Source of the DNA: Capsicum annuum
Lineage: Eukaryota > Streptophyta > Magnoliopsida > Solanales > Solanaceae
Direction: 5' to 3'
NCBI RefSeq assembly: GCF_002878395.1
Contig: NC_061114.1
Location: 166,983,372 to 167,047,371 of the forward strand
DNA: 64,000 bases
Shown: positions 1-11,094 of the stretch, one piece after another
Position numbering within the stretch: the stretch's first letter is position 1
Layout: each line of letters opens with the position of its first letter
The notes under the pieces: generated by a model
What the model was told of the DNA's origin: nothing
The model's database searches: none
The model's input: only the letters and a program-made list of their open reading frames with translations
Position numbers and translations under genes: made by a program

Positions 1-480
1 AAAAAGAGAAGTATTCCTGATAAAATACCACTCTAACCTATCAAAAGTTTTTCCTAAGTCAATTTTAAGGATCATGTTGGGTTGTTTTCCTTTCATCCTC
101 TTAAAGTGGGAGATATATTCTTGGACAATGTTGGCATGATTACTGGCTCTTCTAGTAGCAACAAACTAGCTTAACTAAGGCCCATGATATATGAAGGAAA
201 GGTTTGATCTTATTAACTATGATTTTGGCGACCAACTTATAGTTAGTGTTATACAAACATATGGGCTTGAAGTTTTCCATCGTGCTTGCATTGATGCACT
301 TGGGGATAAGACAGAGAAGGATGGCATTATTATCTGTAAGAATTATGGAGATGGAAAAAACCTTTTGGAAAAATTCCATGATTTATACCCTACCAGGTTC
401 CAGTACCTTTGGTAGACCATGGGATGAAGGCCATGAAAGCTAAGGACTTTGTAAAGTTTGAAAGATTTTAGAGCTAAAAG
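1..480 (-). pseudogene. LINE reverse transcriptase remnant (fingers/palm)
   Basis: Minus-strand translation in shifting frames recovers the conserved reverse transcriptase blocks of plant L1 elements: GLHP-like fingers (about 395-430), LIPK and FKPICLYN (250-330), then an I-D-x-x-K-x-F-D-like palm block near 55-70. The protein would have copied element RNA at nicked target DNA. The catalytic FADD block lies beyond the window edge and cannot be seen. Premature stops and frameshifts rule out function. Confidence 0.7.
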
Positions 481-818
481 AATCTTAATTTCCCTTAGAG
501 GAGCATCCAACTTATCTTTTATCTTCCTGAGTGAGGTAGAGTTGTCCCCATTATAGTTATAGCTAGTAAATAAGGAAGATATTTACTTTATGGTATAGAG
601 ATTGGTGATGAAAAGAAGGATGTGCTCTGTGAACTCCTCCCCTTGTTGGAGGGTGTTACCAACCTTATCCATAATAGAGACAACCATGTTTCTCTTTCTC
701 TTGCTAAGAGTGGAGGCATAAAAAAAAGAGGTGTTGGCATCTCAATCTGATATTCAGCTAATTCTAGACTTGACATTTCAGGAGTCTTCCTCATTCTTGA
801 AAAGGCCATCATATTCAC
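1..818 (-). mobile_element. LINE (L1-type) fragment, copy 1
   Basis: This is a minus-strand non-LTR retrotransposon fragment. Read on the minus strand it gives the linker after the endonuclease (588-818), then the finger region of the reverse transcriptase with the LIPK...NFKPICLYNT-YKLVAKIIVNKIKPF block (152-379). From about 1 to 130 it resembles the minus-strand D-x-x-K-A-F-D region also present at 5060-5150. The same blocks recur in the same order in the LINEs at 2685-9094 and 14440-20936. The fragment runs off the left edge of the window. It stops at about 818, where similarity to the other copies ends, so it is 5'-truncated. Several frame changes show that it is dead. Confidence 0.8.
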
Positions 819-2671
819 ACATAATATGATTTGGTGATTTGTACAAGTTTATTTGATGAAGAATGGTTTGGTAAAGATAAAAGCAAATATAGAATAAAAG
901 ATATTATGAGAGAATATATGAAAGAAAAAGACTTGTCCAAATCAAGGTTTACTTGATAAAGAAAAAAATATTGAGAAGAAGATAAGAAAGGATGTGACTT
1001 GCTCAAATCAAGATACAAAACTCATGAAAACAATACTTATTACAATCTTGTGGAAGGAAGTATTCTAAATAACAAAAAGTCAAGATCAATTTGTTACTTA
1101 AGGAACGCCCAATAATTAAGTTCACAAAAGAGTCAACATTCAAAGTGATCGAAATTCAAAATCAAGAAGATGAATGTGTTTACATTCAAATCAATATCCA
1201 AGGTGAAATGAAAAGGATCTTGAAATTCTCTTGGGTTGCAAAATAAGAGCTCATATTTGTACAAGCTAAAAAAAGAGTATAGAGAAATTATAGGGAAAAA
1301 CATTTGTTTATTTGGAAATAAGATATTCTATAGAGATTTTTATATTTGATATCTATATCTATTAAAGAAAGCAACTGAATTTACGCTACAAAGTAATGAA
1401 AATTAAGATGTTGAAAGATATATTGTTGGCACACAAATAGAAAGAAAATATTCAAAAATATTATTAAATACTTATTTAAAGAAAATAACATGAATTATTT
1501 CGAGAAACAAATATTGATCACGGAATATTACATCATCAGTCCAAGAATGAAAATATTTATTATGTGATATGAGATCGCACGTACCATGGCAGAAATTATT
1601 AAGACAATAAAAAAAATTATCTGAGATTATTTACTAAAATATTTTATAAAATCAATAATAAGGAGGTATAGATAGAAGATTAATCTTAAGGTAAAACCAC
1701 GTTTGAAGTTATTTAAAATATCAAGAGATCCATTATTACAATATTTATAAGAAAACTAATCAAATCTGTATAGGACGTGAATGAAGAAAATCAAGAATAA
1801 GAGGTGCAACTATCATAACTTGCCTTGTAAAGAGGAGAAAGAGAATCAACAACAATCAATATTTTTTATGATGCAAAATCTTTTTTGATTACACAAGATC
1901 AAGAAGAAAATCTGCATAGATTGTTTAAAGATTCAAGGGAGCATTATAAGTTCTATGAATACAAGAATTAATTTGTGAAGACATACACAACCACACTTAC
2001 TTTTGTCTTAACCACTCTCAAGTTTCTTTATTCTACTCTTCATAAGCATTGTAATTCATTATCGATTTACTATGTAGTTAAAAAAGAGAAGAGAGAAAGA
2101 AATATTATTTGGTGAGGCATTATATTGAGAGGTTGTGTCACTATTATTTCTTTGGTGAGTGAGTGAAAAGCGAAGAGTCGTTGTTGGTGAGCAAGTGAAA
2201 ATCAACCCATGTTCCTTGTTGGTTAGTGAGTGTAAACCAACCTTGTAAACATTGATGGTGAACGCAAAAAAATACTAAGGCTATACTTAATTCAAGTTAC
2301 AAATAGTTTAAAGAGAGAACCTTATTGCAATCTAAGAAAACTAAAGTAGAATATCATATTGGTTCCGAACTAGTATAAAAATTCTGATGTCATTTATTTT
2401 GTACGCTCATATTATATTTCTTCATGTTGAATATTTATGTAAAAGATTAATAATTATTTGCAAGTTGTCTCGTCATCAGTCGACTGAGTCCAAACGATAG
2501 TTAACTAGCTAAATTTTACTAAACATACAATTTATCCCCTCTTATACTTTCAATATTAGCAGTGATTAAAAAATGATTGAATTTCACAATTTGTTAGGAA
2601 TGAAAGATAATGAGAATTTGTATTCCTATACATGACACTGCTAAAGTAAGGGGCATTTTGAAAAAAAAAAA
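819..2671. other. AT-rich intergenic stretch, no gene seen
   Basis: About 1.85 kb of AT-rich sequence without a convincing ORF or known element. The stretch at 2020-2400 has short direct-repeat phrases (variants of ttggtgagtgagtg and gtgaaaatcaacc) and could be the decayed end of a retroelement. I found no LTR pair, primer site or conserved protein block to support that. Confidence 0.5.
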
Positions 2672-2684
2672 CAAAGAATATTCT
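2672..2684. repeat. Target-site duplication, left copy (LINE copy 2)
   Basis: The 13 bases caagaatattct-like (caaagaatattct) next to the oligo-T end of the LINE match caaagcatattct at 9095-9107 with one mismatch. The placement outside both ends fits target-primed reverse transcription. Confidence 0.75.
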
Positions 2685-2784
2685 TTTTTTTGGTAAATAA
2701 GAAGTTGCATTTAAATTAAGAGATTAAGGGATGATACATGGCGTTAGAGTTTTACCCATGTACGTTAATGTCACAAATTCTAAA

Positions 2785-3220
2785 TTATCTGTCAAAATAA
2801 GTTCCTAGACTATCTGCTTGGAAGGTATCTAAAGCATATAGAGGAGGGACTTCAAAAACTTGTAGGTCTGCATTTTGAACACCTGTCATCCCTTGTTTGG
2901 CTAAGCTATCTGCTAGCCTATTTTGCTCCCTCCAAGCATGCTTCAGTTCTATGACTTGTATATGGGTCATCAATAACCTGCATTTATTAACAATGTTTCT
3001 ATGTTTGTTAGTATCAGTGTTGAATAGATTGATCACTTCAAGTGCATCTGTCTCAACTAGTAAAGGCCACAAGGAGTGGATTTTTGCCAGTTTCAAGCCT
3101 TCAAATAAAGTAATTAGTTCAGCTTGGATGGGGGAGCTGTTGATGAGGTATTTTGAGTATCCCTTAATCCATTCCCCTCTATGGTTCCAAAAGACCCCAC
3201 CTACACCTCCTACGTTTTAA
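2785..3220 (-). pseudogene. LINE copy 2 RNase H domain (RVT_3)
   Basis: The minus-strand frame at 2785-3096 reads a C-terminal RNase H block with E-T-D-A-L-E-V, then N-x-C-R-L-L, and the A-W-R-E-Q-N-R-L-A-D-S-L-A-K signature that ends most plant LINE RNase H domains. The N-terminal part, with the first catalytic Asp (N-x-D-S/G-S), lies at about 3100-3250 in another frame. The enzyme would remove RNA from the RNA:DNA hybrid. A frame break between the two halves makes it a pseudogene. Confidence 0.8.
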
Positions 3221-3273
3221 GAATTAGAAGAGCTATCCGTGTTAAGTTTAAAAACCCCTGGTAGTAGGGGTTC

Positions 3274-3760
3274 CTATTTTAAAGGGATAGTGATACAACT
3301 GATAGTTTTATCCTTCTGCTTTCTCCCCATGTAGTAGAATTCCATGGCCCATTGAATGGCCAGTTGCTCATTTGCAGGCTCCTTCTTTTGGTCGAATAAG
3401 TTATTGTTTTTGTTGAGCCATAAGGTCCACAGTGCAAAGGGAATGACATCATTCCAAGTCAACCCATAGTTGAAAGGTTTATTTTTTATGCTCTCCCAAG
3501 TGTTGCGATAGTTTTAGATAGTTAAAATGAAGAAGTCGATGGATAAGATAGGTATTCCTAGAGACTAGTCTACCCCAAAAGAAAGTAGCATTGGTACAGT
3601 AGAAGAAGGTATGGTTGGAGTCCTCCTGGTTGGTGTCACAGCAATGACACATGGGGCTGTTAGAGATCCCAATGCTATGCATGAATTTGTTAGTGGGGAG
3701 TCTTTTATGTTGAAATAGCCAGAGGAATTTTTTTTTAGCTTATTTGGTGTATGCAATTTC
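3274..3760 (-). pseudogene. LINE copy 2 zf-RVT zinc-binding region
   Basis: The frame at 3479-3682 shows C-H-C-C-D, then E-D-S-N-H-T-F-F-Y-C-T-N-A-T-F-F-W, the Cys/His pattern and FW ending of the zf-RVT domain that follows the reverse transcriptase in plant LINEs. The next frame (3274-3462) gives WTLWLNKNNNLF, the usual linker to RNase H. The two segments are in different frames with a stop between them. Confidence 0.78.
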
Positions 3761-4224
3761 TAAATCCAATTGAAAGTGACTACATGGTGAGGGTTATTTG
3801 ATTCAGAGATGGACTGGTAGGTTGATGCAATTGAGAAAGTGCCTTTGTAAGTTTTATCCCAGGAAAAAGTGGACTTGATGGCCTGGTGAATGTGGTCAGG
3901 AAAGGTTATTGAGAGAGTGTGCAAATTCCATTGGCCATTTTAATAGATTTCAACATCCTTTTTGTTGGTGTCTGCAATAGTGAGAGGGCCATGGATGTAG
4001 CTTATTAATGATTTGTGGTTAGGGATCCACTTATCATGGAAGAAGTTAATCTTGATCCCATTATGTGGACTCCATCTGATGCTTTTGGAGTATATGGCCC
4101 ATCCCTGCTTGATGCATTTCTAGGTCCTAGAGGAGATTCTTGTTTTTCGTTCTCTAGGGAGAGGACGGCAGTAATTTTTATAGAGAACTCAAGCCCATAG
4201 AGTATGAGGGTTGTGGTACATTCT

Positions 4225-5560
4225 TCAAGCCAAGCTGGCATAAATGGCTTTATTCTTAAGGCATCTTTTCCTGAGACTAAGCCCACCCTCTTCCTTATGA
4301 GAGGTGATGGTATCCCAACTGATCAAGTGAATTTTTATTTTCTCAGAGGTAGTACCCCAGAGGAAGTTTCTTTGGATTTGATCTAACATTGTGTTGGACT
4401 TCTTGGGAAGTTGAATGTATTGTATGACATGGTTGGAGATGCTACCAAGGGTAGCTTTGGTGAGGGTTGTTCTACCAGTCATATTAAGCATTTTGGTTTT
4501 TCGTCTTGCAAGCTTATTATGCATGTTGTCAATGATGTATTGAAAGTCTACATGCTTGGGTTTGGAGTTCAGGATGGGAACCCAAGGTGTTTCCCAAAGG
4601 AAGTGTTGGGTTGTATGTGAAGAATGGTGGAGCACTAGTTGGCAACTTGGATGTTGCAGTTTTTGGAGAAGACACATTTGGATTTTTGGGTATTGATTTT
4701 CTATCCTAATGCTTGAAATAATTTGTTGAGGACTCTGATTATAGTTTCACTGTCCTCAGTAGTGCTTTGAAGAAGATGATTAGATCATCAGCAAAAAATA
4801 GATGGGATATTTTGGGACACTTTAGCATATAGAGATGGGATTCCATAATTTTGCTGAGACTTGAGCATCAATGTCTCTAGATATCCTCTTCATGCAAAGA
4901 ATAAAGATGTAGGGTGAGAGAAGGTCCCCTTGCCTGATGCCCCTGGTGGGTTTGAAGGTCGTAGTTTTGTCACCATTAATCAGAATAGATATGTTGTTAC
5001 TGGTCATATAGGACATAATCAGAGATATGAGTTTTGTTGGTAGATGGAAGAGTGTGAGGGTTTTATTAATGAAGGGCCACTCTATCCTATTAAAAGCCTT
5101 TTCTGGGTCAATTTTAAGGATCATATTCCCAACTCTGCCCTTCATCTTAAAGAAGTGAGTTATGAATTCCTGAATAATGATGTCATTATCAGAGGCCCTC
5201 CTATTAAAAAGGAAGTTGGCTTAGCTAGGCCCTATGATGTGGGGCAAGAAAGGTTTGAGTCTATTCATAATTATTTTGGTGATTAGCTTATAGCTGGTAT
5301 TGCAGAGACCAATGGGTCTAAAATTTTTTATGGTATTAACATTAGCAGTTTTTGGGATCAGGCAAAGAAGAGTTTTGTTCATCTCAGGGTCCATTGTTCT
5401 GGTCTTAAACACTTCTTTGCAGAAGGCAATGACTTTATGGGGTTTTAAAGACTTGATAGCTTAAAGTATTTCAGAGTCCCTCAGGGGCTCATCCAAAGTG
5501 GAGTTAGCTTTGCGGATGAGTGTAGGTCCAGGATGGTTTAGAAAATCCCTTAGATAGAAG
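4225..5560 (-). pseudogene. LINE copy 2 reverse transcriptase
   Basis: Minus-strand blocks in order: LRDSEIL (about 5470-5490), LIPK and NFRPIGLCNT-YKLITKIIMNRLKPF (5221-5412), I-D-P-E-K-A-F-N-R-I-E-W and G-I-R-Q-G-D-L-L-S-P-Y-I-F (4822-5145), the catalytic F-F-A-D-D-L-I-I-F (about 4770-4805), and the thumb region MTGRTTLTKATL...FLWG (4225-4677). The catalytic aspartates are present. The finger motif APGPDGLHP, present in copy 3 at about 17220-17260, is missing here: the K-S-L-K-P-H-K stretch runs straight into the following helix. Frames change at least three times, so no intact enzyme is encoded. Confidence 0.85.
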
Positions 5561-5989
5561 CTGGAGCTAACTTGGTCAGTAGTATAGAGCCCCAAAAAGA
5601 AGAAGGTGATGTGGTCCTAGATTTCAGAGAGATCAGTAAGCCAGGTGCCATCCACCTTTTTGATGTTGTTAATCCTGTTCCTCCTTCTCCTATTGAGGGT
5701 TGAGGCATGGAAAAACCTGGTGTTTGAGGTTCCTTGGCTGAGCCAGGAGATTCTTGATTTGGTTTTCCAGAATTCTTCTTCCACCTAGAGAAGACCATCA
5801 TATTGGAGTTGTAGATCTTCCTCAAGGTTTTGAAGGTAATGGCTGGTGGGGAAATTGTTGGAGTTCTGGACTCCTTTAATTCTAGCAAGAAGCAATCTCA
5901 TTTTCTTGAATATGTTCCCACAAGTTTCAGAGTTCCATTAGAAAGCCAAGGTCTGCAACTTTTGGATAGAGGTTAGGAGTGTGGGAGAG

Positions 5990-6779
5990 CGGTGGGAGAA
6001 AGTATCCCTGACAATATTTCGGAAGGTGAGGTGGCCATACCACATGGGTTCTATTCTAAAGGGTCTGGGGCCTCTAAGTCTTGTAGGGTCCATGTTGACA
6101 AGCATAGGGCAGTGGTCAGACTTAGTTTTAGGTAGGTGAGTAACACTAGCTTCAGAATATTGCTAGGCACCTGTCCAACCTTTTAAAAATGAGGTTCTGT
6201 ATATTTTTAAACCTCTTATTAGTCCAAGTATATCTATTTCCCTTGTATCCTAAGTCTACCATATTACAAAGGTTAAAACACTGCCTTAGAGCTTCAGCTC
6301 TCTAGCTATTAATACTCTGCCCACCCCACGTGTCACTTGCTTAGAGAACTTCATTGAAGTCTCTTTCCATAAACCAGTCCCCATTGATGTTTTGTGCTAT
6401 TCTGGTGAGGCTGTCCCAAAGATCTAATCTAGTGAAGTAGTTAGTACTAGCATAAATGGCAGAAATATGCCAGTTGTGATAGAAGGGGAGTACCTTAAAC
6501 ATGGCATGGATACTTTGTGGGGTGATAGAGATTTCTTTAAGATACAAAGTGTCAGTCTTCCACATTATAATAATCCATCCAGATCTTCCAACAATAGCAG
6601 ATTGGAGTTGTCTATCAAAACCTAGGGTCTCAGTAATTCCCTTGTGTTCAGTCATCTTGGTTTCAAGTAGGATGAGCATGGAAGGTTTTTATGTCTTGAC
6701 TATCTCAGTACAGTGTCTCTTGAAATTTACACGATTGGCCCCCCTTACATTCCAAATGATGAAGTTATTCATGGTCATG
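5990..6779 (-). pseudogene. LINE copy 2 APE-type endonuclease (ORF2 start)
   Basis: ORF2 starts at an ATG whose first base is about 6779, giving M-T-M-N-N-F-I-I-W-N-V-R-G, the usual start of plant L1 ORF2. L-L-E-T-K-M (metal-binding Glu) follows in a second frame at 6341-6679, then I-Y-A-S-T and D-F-N-E-V-L. The expected G-D-F-N is R-D-F-N here, and the frame breaks after F-N-E-V-L. The endonuclease nicks target DNA to start reverse transcription. A stop lies between the WN-RG and LLETK blocks. Confidence 0.8.
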
Positions 6780-8105
6780 GGTGGGGAGGAGGATGGTGTT
6801 GGATCTTTTCTCTGCCCAGTAATGGGTGAGGTTCATTGAGTTGGATTGTTTTTAAGAGGACAGCTAGGGGGTGTTTTTCTTCTCCTCCCTCAACATCAGA
6901 GAGCACTTCTTCAAATTTATGGGACAACACACTATAATAGCTTCTCTGGTAGGCTTGTTGAACTCTTTCAGAAAGGTGTTTTCTAGTGCTGATACATGTG
7001 CTTGTGGTTCTACAAGACTCTCTGAAAGGTCTTCCAATTTCTTGTTGCACTAGATGAGTGAGCCCATAGGGGTTTGACTTGGTCCTTCTAGGCCTTCTAC
7101 CAAACTTGTTAGGGGGGTTTGAGACAGATGGCCTAGGGGTGTCCAAGGAATGAACTACGGGCTCACTAGGAGAAGGATGAATGGTTGAGGAGGGAAGAAA
7201 GGTAGGCTGTTGAGAGCCTGGTTTATGACAACATTGTAATCTGGGGTCATCATATGGCTCATATGCCCCTATGCTTGACTCAGAATCATGGTTTGCATGC
7301 ATGCTTGGTTCCCCAGGTTTGATACTTCATAGTTTATTCCCACTTTGATCAAATTGGCCAGAAAGACTGGGTCCTAAATGGTAGTGACTATTGGCTGGCT
7401 CCCTATCTTGAGGTTGAGGGTAATGTGGAAGTTATGTAGATAGAGTTCTAACCATGAAGTGGGAACATGGTCTTCAGAGAGTGGATTCGTTACCAGGAAG
7501 AGGGAGTGATGGTATGGCATTGTTCATTTGATTCATTTTGGTGATTCGATGAGATACTCAGATTGTGAGGAGAGCAAGTATCTTATGTGTATTATGCTAA
7601 GTTGGATAAAATGGTGTTGTTGTTAGTTGGAGTGGAGTTAATGGAAGTGACATTCGCCGTAAAATCCATTGAAGAGGGGCTCTGCAAATTCCCTATGACT
7701 GATGGATTATTCTCTTGGGAGATGAAGGGGTTTGCTCTCAAGTTATCCTTGGGAGAGGATTTCCCGCATTTTGGTAGGGTACCCGTGTGGGGTATGAGTG
7801 GACCAATTTTTTGGCCTTGATCGATTTTGGACTTTTCTTTGATAATATTAGGTGGAAACTTTTGTTGAGTTAGCACATTTATTGGGGAAAGTAATTTGTG
7901 AGGGATACTACTGTGCGTGGGGTCTGGAAGACCCTGCATACCTTCTCCGTCAGCTTGGGTCAAAGGGTCTTCGCTTTTGGCTAAGCGCGAAGGTCCGGCG
8001 TCGGGGGTAGGCTTAGAAGTACGATTGGTTTTTCGGAGTGTAGAGATACTTACCTTGGTGCCTGCGATGGGTTGGTGCATACCTACTGGAGGGGAATTTG
8101 AGGTC
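6780..8105 (-). pseudogene. LINE copy 2 ORF1 C-terminal linker
   Basis: Two long minus-strand open stretches (7592-8080 and 6775-7302) encode a Pro/Ser/Thr-rich, low-complexity region between the zinc knuckle and the endonuclease. No domain is recognised. By position it is the disordered tail of ORF1, in broken frames. The copy at 14440-20936 has a similar region at about 18650-19950. Confidence 0.55.
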
Positions 8106-9046
8106 TTACCCTTTTTCTGGGGATCGTTTCCACCTGAAAGTTACAGTTTTCCAAGGTTCTGCATCTTCCGAATTTGGGTTTACCTCTTGTGATGTTGGTG
8201 GTGTTGGCGAAGCATTTGGTTGGCTTGATTGGACCTGGAAATTGTTGTAAGTGTAGCCTAGACATCCACATCTTGTACATAAAGTCCCTTCTCCCTCATA
8301 GATGACTTCCTGTCTATGATCTTCTATATAAATTGATTTCTTCATAGGAACATTAAGTGGAACTTGAATGCAGATTCTCGCGTAACGTCCCCTTAGTGTT
8401 GCAGAAGTGCAGAAGTTAATTTTCAACAGCCCACCTAGCTTTTGACCGATCTGTTTGAGGACAAATCTATCGTAGAATTCAGTCGGCAGTTGGGGTAGAC
8501 GCACCCATATAGCTGAATGCGAAATCGTTGATGTTTGGGGGGAGAAATTTGGCTCCTAATGCCTTAACGACAGGAAACTTCCTAGTACGAACCATGGCCC
8601 TCCATGCAAGGCCTTGTTTGTGTTTTTCTCTCTTGTAAACTTGACTGTGAAGTAATTGTACCCTAGATATATGAGTATAAGGGGCTCATTTGGTTGCTAG
8701 AGCTGTATCAGTTTTGTCCCCAAGAATTGGTGTGTGACTTTTTTCTCGCTCACTTTGACTATAACGGATCTAATTCAGGGTTCGTAGATGTTTTCCTTCT
8801 CCGCCTATGTGAAGAAAATGGGTTCTTTGGTACCGGTAGGGTTGGGAGGGCATAGCATACTAATTTCTCCATAGCAATGGTTGTGTAAATTGCTCTTATC
8901 TGTGAGTATTTCTTTGAAAGAAGGAATTTCTGGAGGGGGGTCCTCCATGGTAGTATCAGTCATCCGCACCTCCATCGGACGGGGATCCGGTGGCTCCGTT
9001 GGGGAGGGGGTAGTACTGTGCCTGTGGGGGTAGCAGTCGAGAGCAT
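8106..9046 (-). pseudogene. LINE copy 2 ORF1 (DUF4283 plus CCHC knuckle)
   Basis: The start is probably near 9046 (minus-strand ATG) or slightly downstream, with one frame change before T-M-E-D-P-P-P-E-I-P-S-F-K-E-I-L. Next come a decayed DUF4283 region (I-Y-E-P, K-L-I-Q-L, P-N-E-P-L-I-L-I) and R-L-P-Q-L-P-T-E-F-Y-D, then L-R-G-R-Y-A-R-I-C-I-Q-V. The end is L-C-T-R-C-G-C-L-G-Y-T-Y-N-N-F, a zinc knuckle whose final His and Cys are lost. ORF1 proteins coat element RNA. Internal stops (two in the DUF4283 region) make it non-functional. Confidence 0.8.
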
Positions 9047-9094
9047 TTCTTCGAGTTTATGTTATTTAGCTACTTGTATGTTGTTTCATTATTC

Positions 9095-9107
9095 CAAAGC
9101 ATATTCT
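9095..9107. repeat. Target-site duplication, right copy (LINE copy 2)
   Basis: caaagcatattct matches 2672-2684 with one mismatch and lies just outside the element's 5' end. Confidence 0.75.
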
Positions 9108-9184
9108 ATTAAATGATGGAAATAGAGAGAACTGTGCTTCAATACAAAGGAGCTATTGCCGGGAACGCTCTTTACAATTATATA

Positions 9185-9400
9185 CTTCTTCCGTTTTGAT
9201 TTATATGACACGCTTTTATATTTAGTATATTTTCAAAAGAATGATATAACTTTAAGCTTATACGTAGAGTTAAATTTTACCCTTAATGAGATAATTTATG
9301 ACCACACAAATGTCGATTTTAGACCACAAATTTTGAATATTTTTCCTTTATTAAATTTCCCGCCCAGTTGAAATACATCACATAAATTGGATGAAGTGGA
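9185..9400. mobile_element. Stowaway-like MITE
   Basis: The left end TA-CTTCTTCCGTTTTGATTTAT resembles the Stowaway consensus CTCCCTCCGTT. The body carries phrases typical of a common Solanaceae Stowaway family (ttttacccttaatgagat, then accacacaaat, then accacaaattt). The right end cataaattggatgaagtgga is a decayed copy of the inverted terminus. Roughly 215 bp, non-coding. Confidence 0.7.
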
Positions 9401-9577
9401 TTGAAAATCATGAGGTCTCAGGTTCCAATCTCAACAGAGATAAAAAAAAAATACTAGATGATTTCTTCTCATTATCCTAGCCTTGGTGGATACCAACTGT
9501 TGTAGATAGGAGATAATATGTCGTAAAATTAGTTGAGGTGTACAAAAACTGACCTGAACACCAGTAACTACTAAAAA
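9398..9577 (+). mobile_element. SolS/TS-type SINE, 5'-truncated
   Basis: From aatcatgaggtctcaggttcc on, the sequence follows the body of the tRNA-derived TS/SolS SINEs known from tobacco and tomato. It has a B-box-like ggttccaatctc, then actagatgatttcttc, then cctagccttggtggata, then ttagttgaggtgtac, and a ctgaacacc end followed by an A-rich tail. The A box is missing or unrecognisable, so the copy is probably 5'-truncated. The assignment rests on remembered family consensus, not on a search. Confidence 0.65.
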
Positions 9578-10110
9578 ATGAAATTGGAACGGATGGATTA
9601 CTATATATTGCTTCAACCAAAAGAAGCTGGCCTATGATCAAAGCAAAGAGTTAGTAACTTTTTATAATTTAGACAAATACAAGTTGCCCTATGCAGAAAC
9701 AAAGGGTTGCTGTAATCATTCACTTTTTTTTCTCTTTCAAGTATATGATTGAACCGCACGTACACTACCGACTGTCATTATCTTTCCATACTTGTTTAAC
9801 AATTCCCTTTGTTGGCTGCAAAGTCTATAAAATTTTTCGTGTATTACTTCTACTTGGGATTTAATTTCTTAAATAATTGTTGGCCTTTCTCTTATATGGA
9901 ATGTCTGTCTTCTTAGCTATATATACTTTTTACAATTTTAAATGCAGACGCCGCATGCTTGCATGATTAATACTGAGGAATCTACACTAATGTTTAGTTG
10001 ATCATGAGCTTATAAGGAACTTAACTATTTTTCTACTCGCACATGCCTTTATCTCATTCAAAATGTCCTGCTACTTTGAGTTGGAATTAACATTTAATTC
10101 CGGAAAATCT

Positions 10111-10226
10111 AAGTAACTCGGTTGGTTGGCTATCTTAACTCTCACCTTGTTTGTAAGGGTTCAATTCTCCACATTACAATCCCCTCCAAATTTCTTCTAC
10201 CCCTACCCCTAATATTTTTTTTAAAT
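10111..10226 (+). mobile_element. tRNA-derived SINE-like sequence
   Basis: An A-box-like segment (taactcggttggttggct) and a B-box-like segment (gggttcaattc) are spaced as in a tRNA promoter. C-rich cattacaatcccctcc and a T/A-rich tail follow. This matches the layout of another Solanaceae SINE head. No TSD was identified. Confidence 0.5.
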
Positions 10227-10355
10227 AGCATTTAATTCCTCTTTGTGGCGAAGGCAGGATTTGCACTCACGAATTCCTCATCTACTATGTACACATTAAT
10301 AAATTTATTTAACCTTATATATGAATTCGGATGAACCTCTTCCGATCCTCTCGAT

Positions 10356-10724
10356 TGTTGGGTTCGAAATCGAGAGGGCATCATGTAAAAGCTTATAGTT
10401 TGCAAACCTTGAGATGATAAATCAGACGACAAACAAAAAAAACGTACTAAAAACATATTATTAATATGGTTTGGTCAAACAACCTACATATTAAAAACTA
10501 ATATCAAAAGTATAAAAAAACTATTAGGACAAAATATCTCCCTAAACAAAACTCTTAAACAACTACATTGTGGATACTATTATGTTATGGTATGAGAAGA
10601 GGGGTATTCTATTTTTAGAGTTCCAAAATCTTTTCCTCCAAGAAAGAGGTTAGCCAATATGGAAAAAGATTATATTTTCCTTTCTGAAAAAATAAAAGTA
10701 ATTATGGTAACTTAAAATAGGTAA
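10356..10724 (-). repeat. 3' LTR of TRIM-like element
   Basis: Direct repeat of 11095-11444. It shares the phrases actattaggacaaaa, ctccctaaacaaaactctt and aagaaagaggttagccaa, and has a short insertion around 10608-10635 absent from the other copy. Confidence 0.75.
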
Positions 10725-11080
10725 GAAAATCAGGGCAAAAATCGTAACAAATCTCTCCTTTTTGGGTTGATTTTCTTCACTTGATCCGCCTTCTTCACAT
10801 GCATGAACTTCGTTCTTCACAAAATCTTCATTACTGCTGTTTGCCATGGTTAAAAATAAGGTTTAAAATATCATGGTTAAAAACTGATTTAAAAGTAATA
10901 TTTTAATTTTATATTTGAAGATGCAGCAGCAAGAATGTTAAAAATATAGTTGAAACTTGTTCTTCACACGTAGTTCGACAAAAATCCTTATTATCATCAA
11001 ATTGGTTGTAAATTGGTTTGAACTGCCATGAACTTTTCTTCAATCTCGTTTCACCAAACCACTGGACCTTTGAACCGTAG

Positions 11081-11092
11081 GCTCTGATACCA
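11081..11092 (-). promoter_or_regulatory. Primer binding site (tRNA-iMet) of TRIM-like element
   Basis: Plus-strand gctctgatacca is the complement of TGGTATCAGAGC, the sequence that pairs with the 3' end of initiator tRNA-Met. It lies two bases from the LTR edge, as expected. Confidence 0.8.
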
Positions 11093-11094
11093 TT

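Larger units (their letters stand above)
2685..9094 (-). mobile_element. Full-length, decayed LINE (L1-type), copy 2
   Basis: A 6.4-kb non-LTR retrotransposon on the minus strand. Going from high to low coordinates it has a 5' untranslated part (9047-9094), ORF1 with a DUF4283-like region and a CCHC-type zinc knuckle, a proline-rich linker, an APE-type endonuclease, reverse transcriptase with FADD, a zf-RVT block, RNase H, and a 3' end ending in oligo-A (plus-strand tttttttt at 2683-2690). A 13-bp target-site duplication flanks it (2672-2684 and 9095-9107). Every coding domain carries stops or frameshifts, so it is inactive. It shares domain order and sequence with the LINEs at 1-818 and 14440-20936, so one family is present three times in 21 kb. 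Confidence 0.88.

Noticed and set aside
820..2600. Possible endogenous pararetrovirus or LTR sequence
   Set aside because: The AT-rich leader-like phrases are suggestive only; no conserved protein block, LTR pair or primer site was found.
10650..10847. Minus-strand ORF starting MANSSNEDFVK
   Set aside because: It lies in the interior of the TRIM-like element and runs into its LTR; at best it is a gag-start relic, not a host gene.
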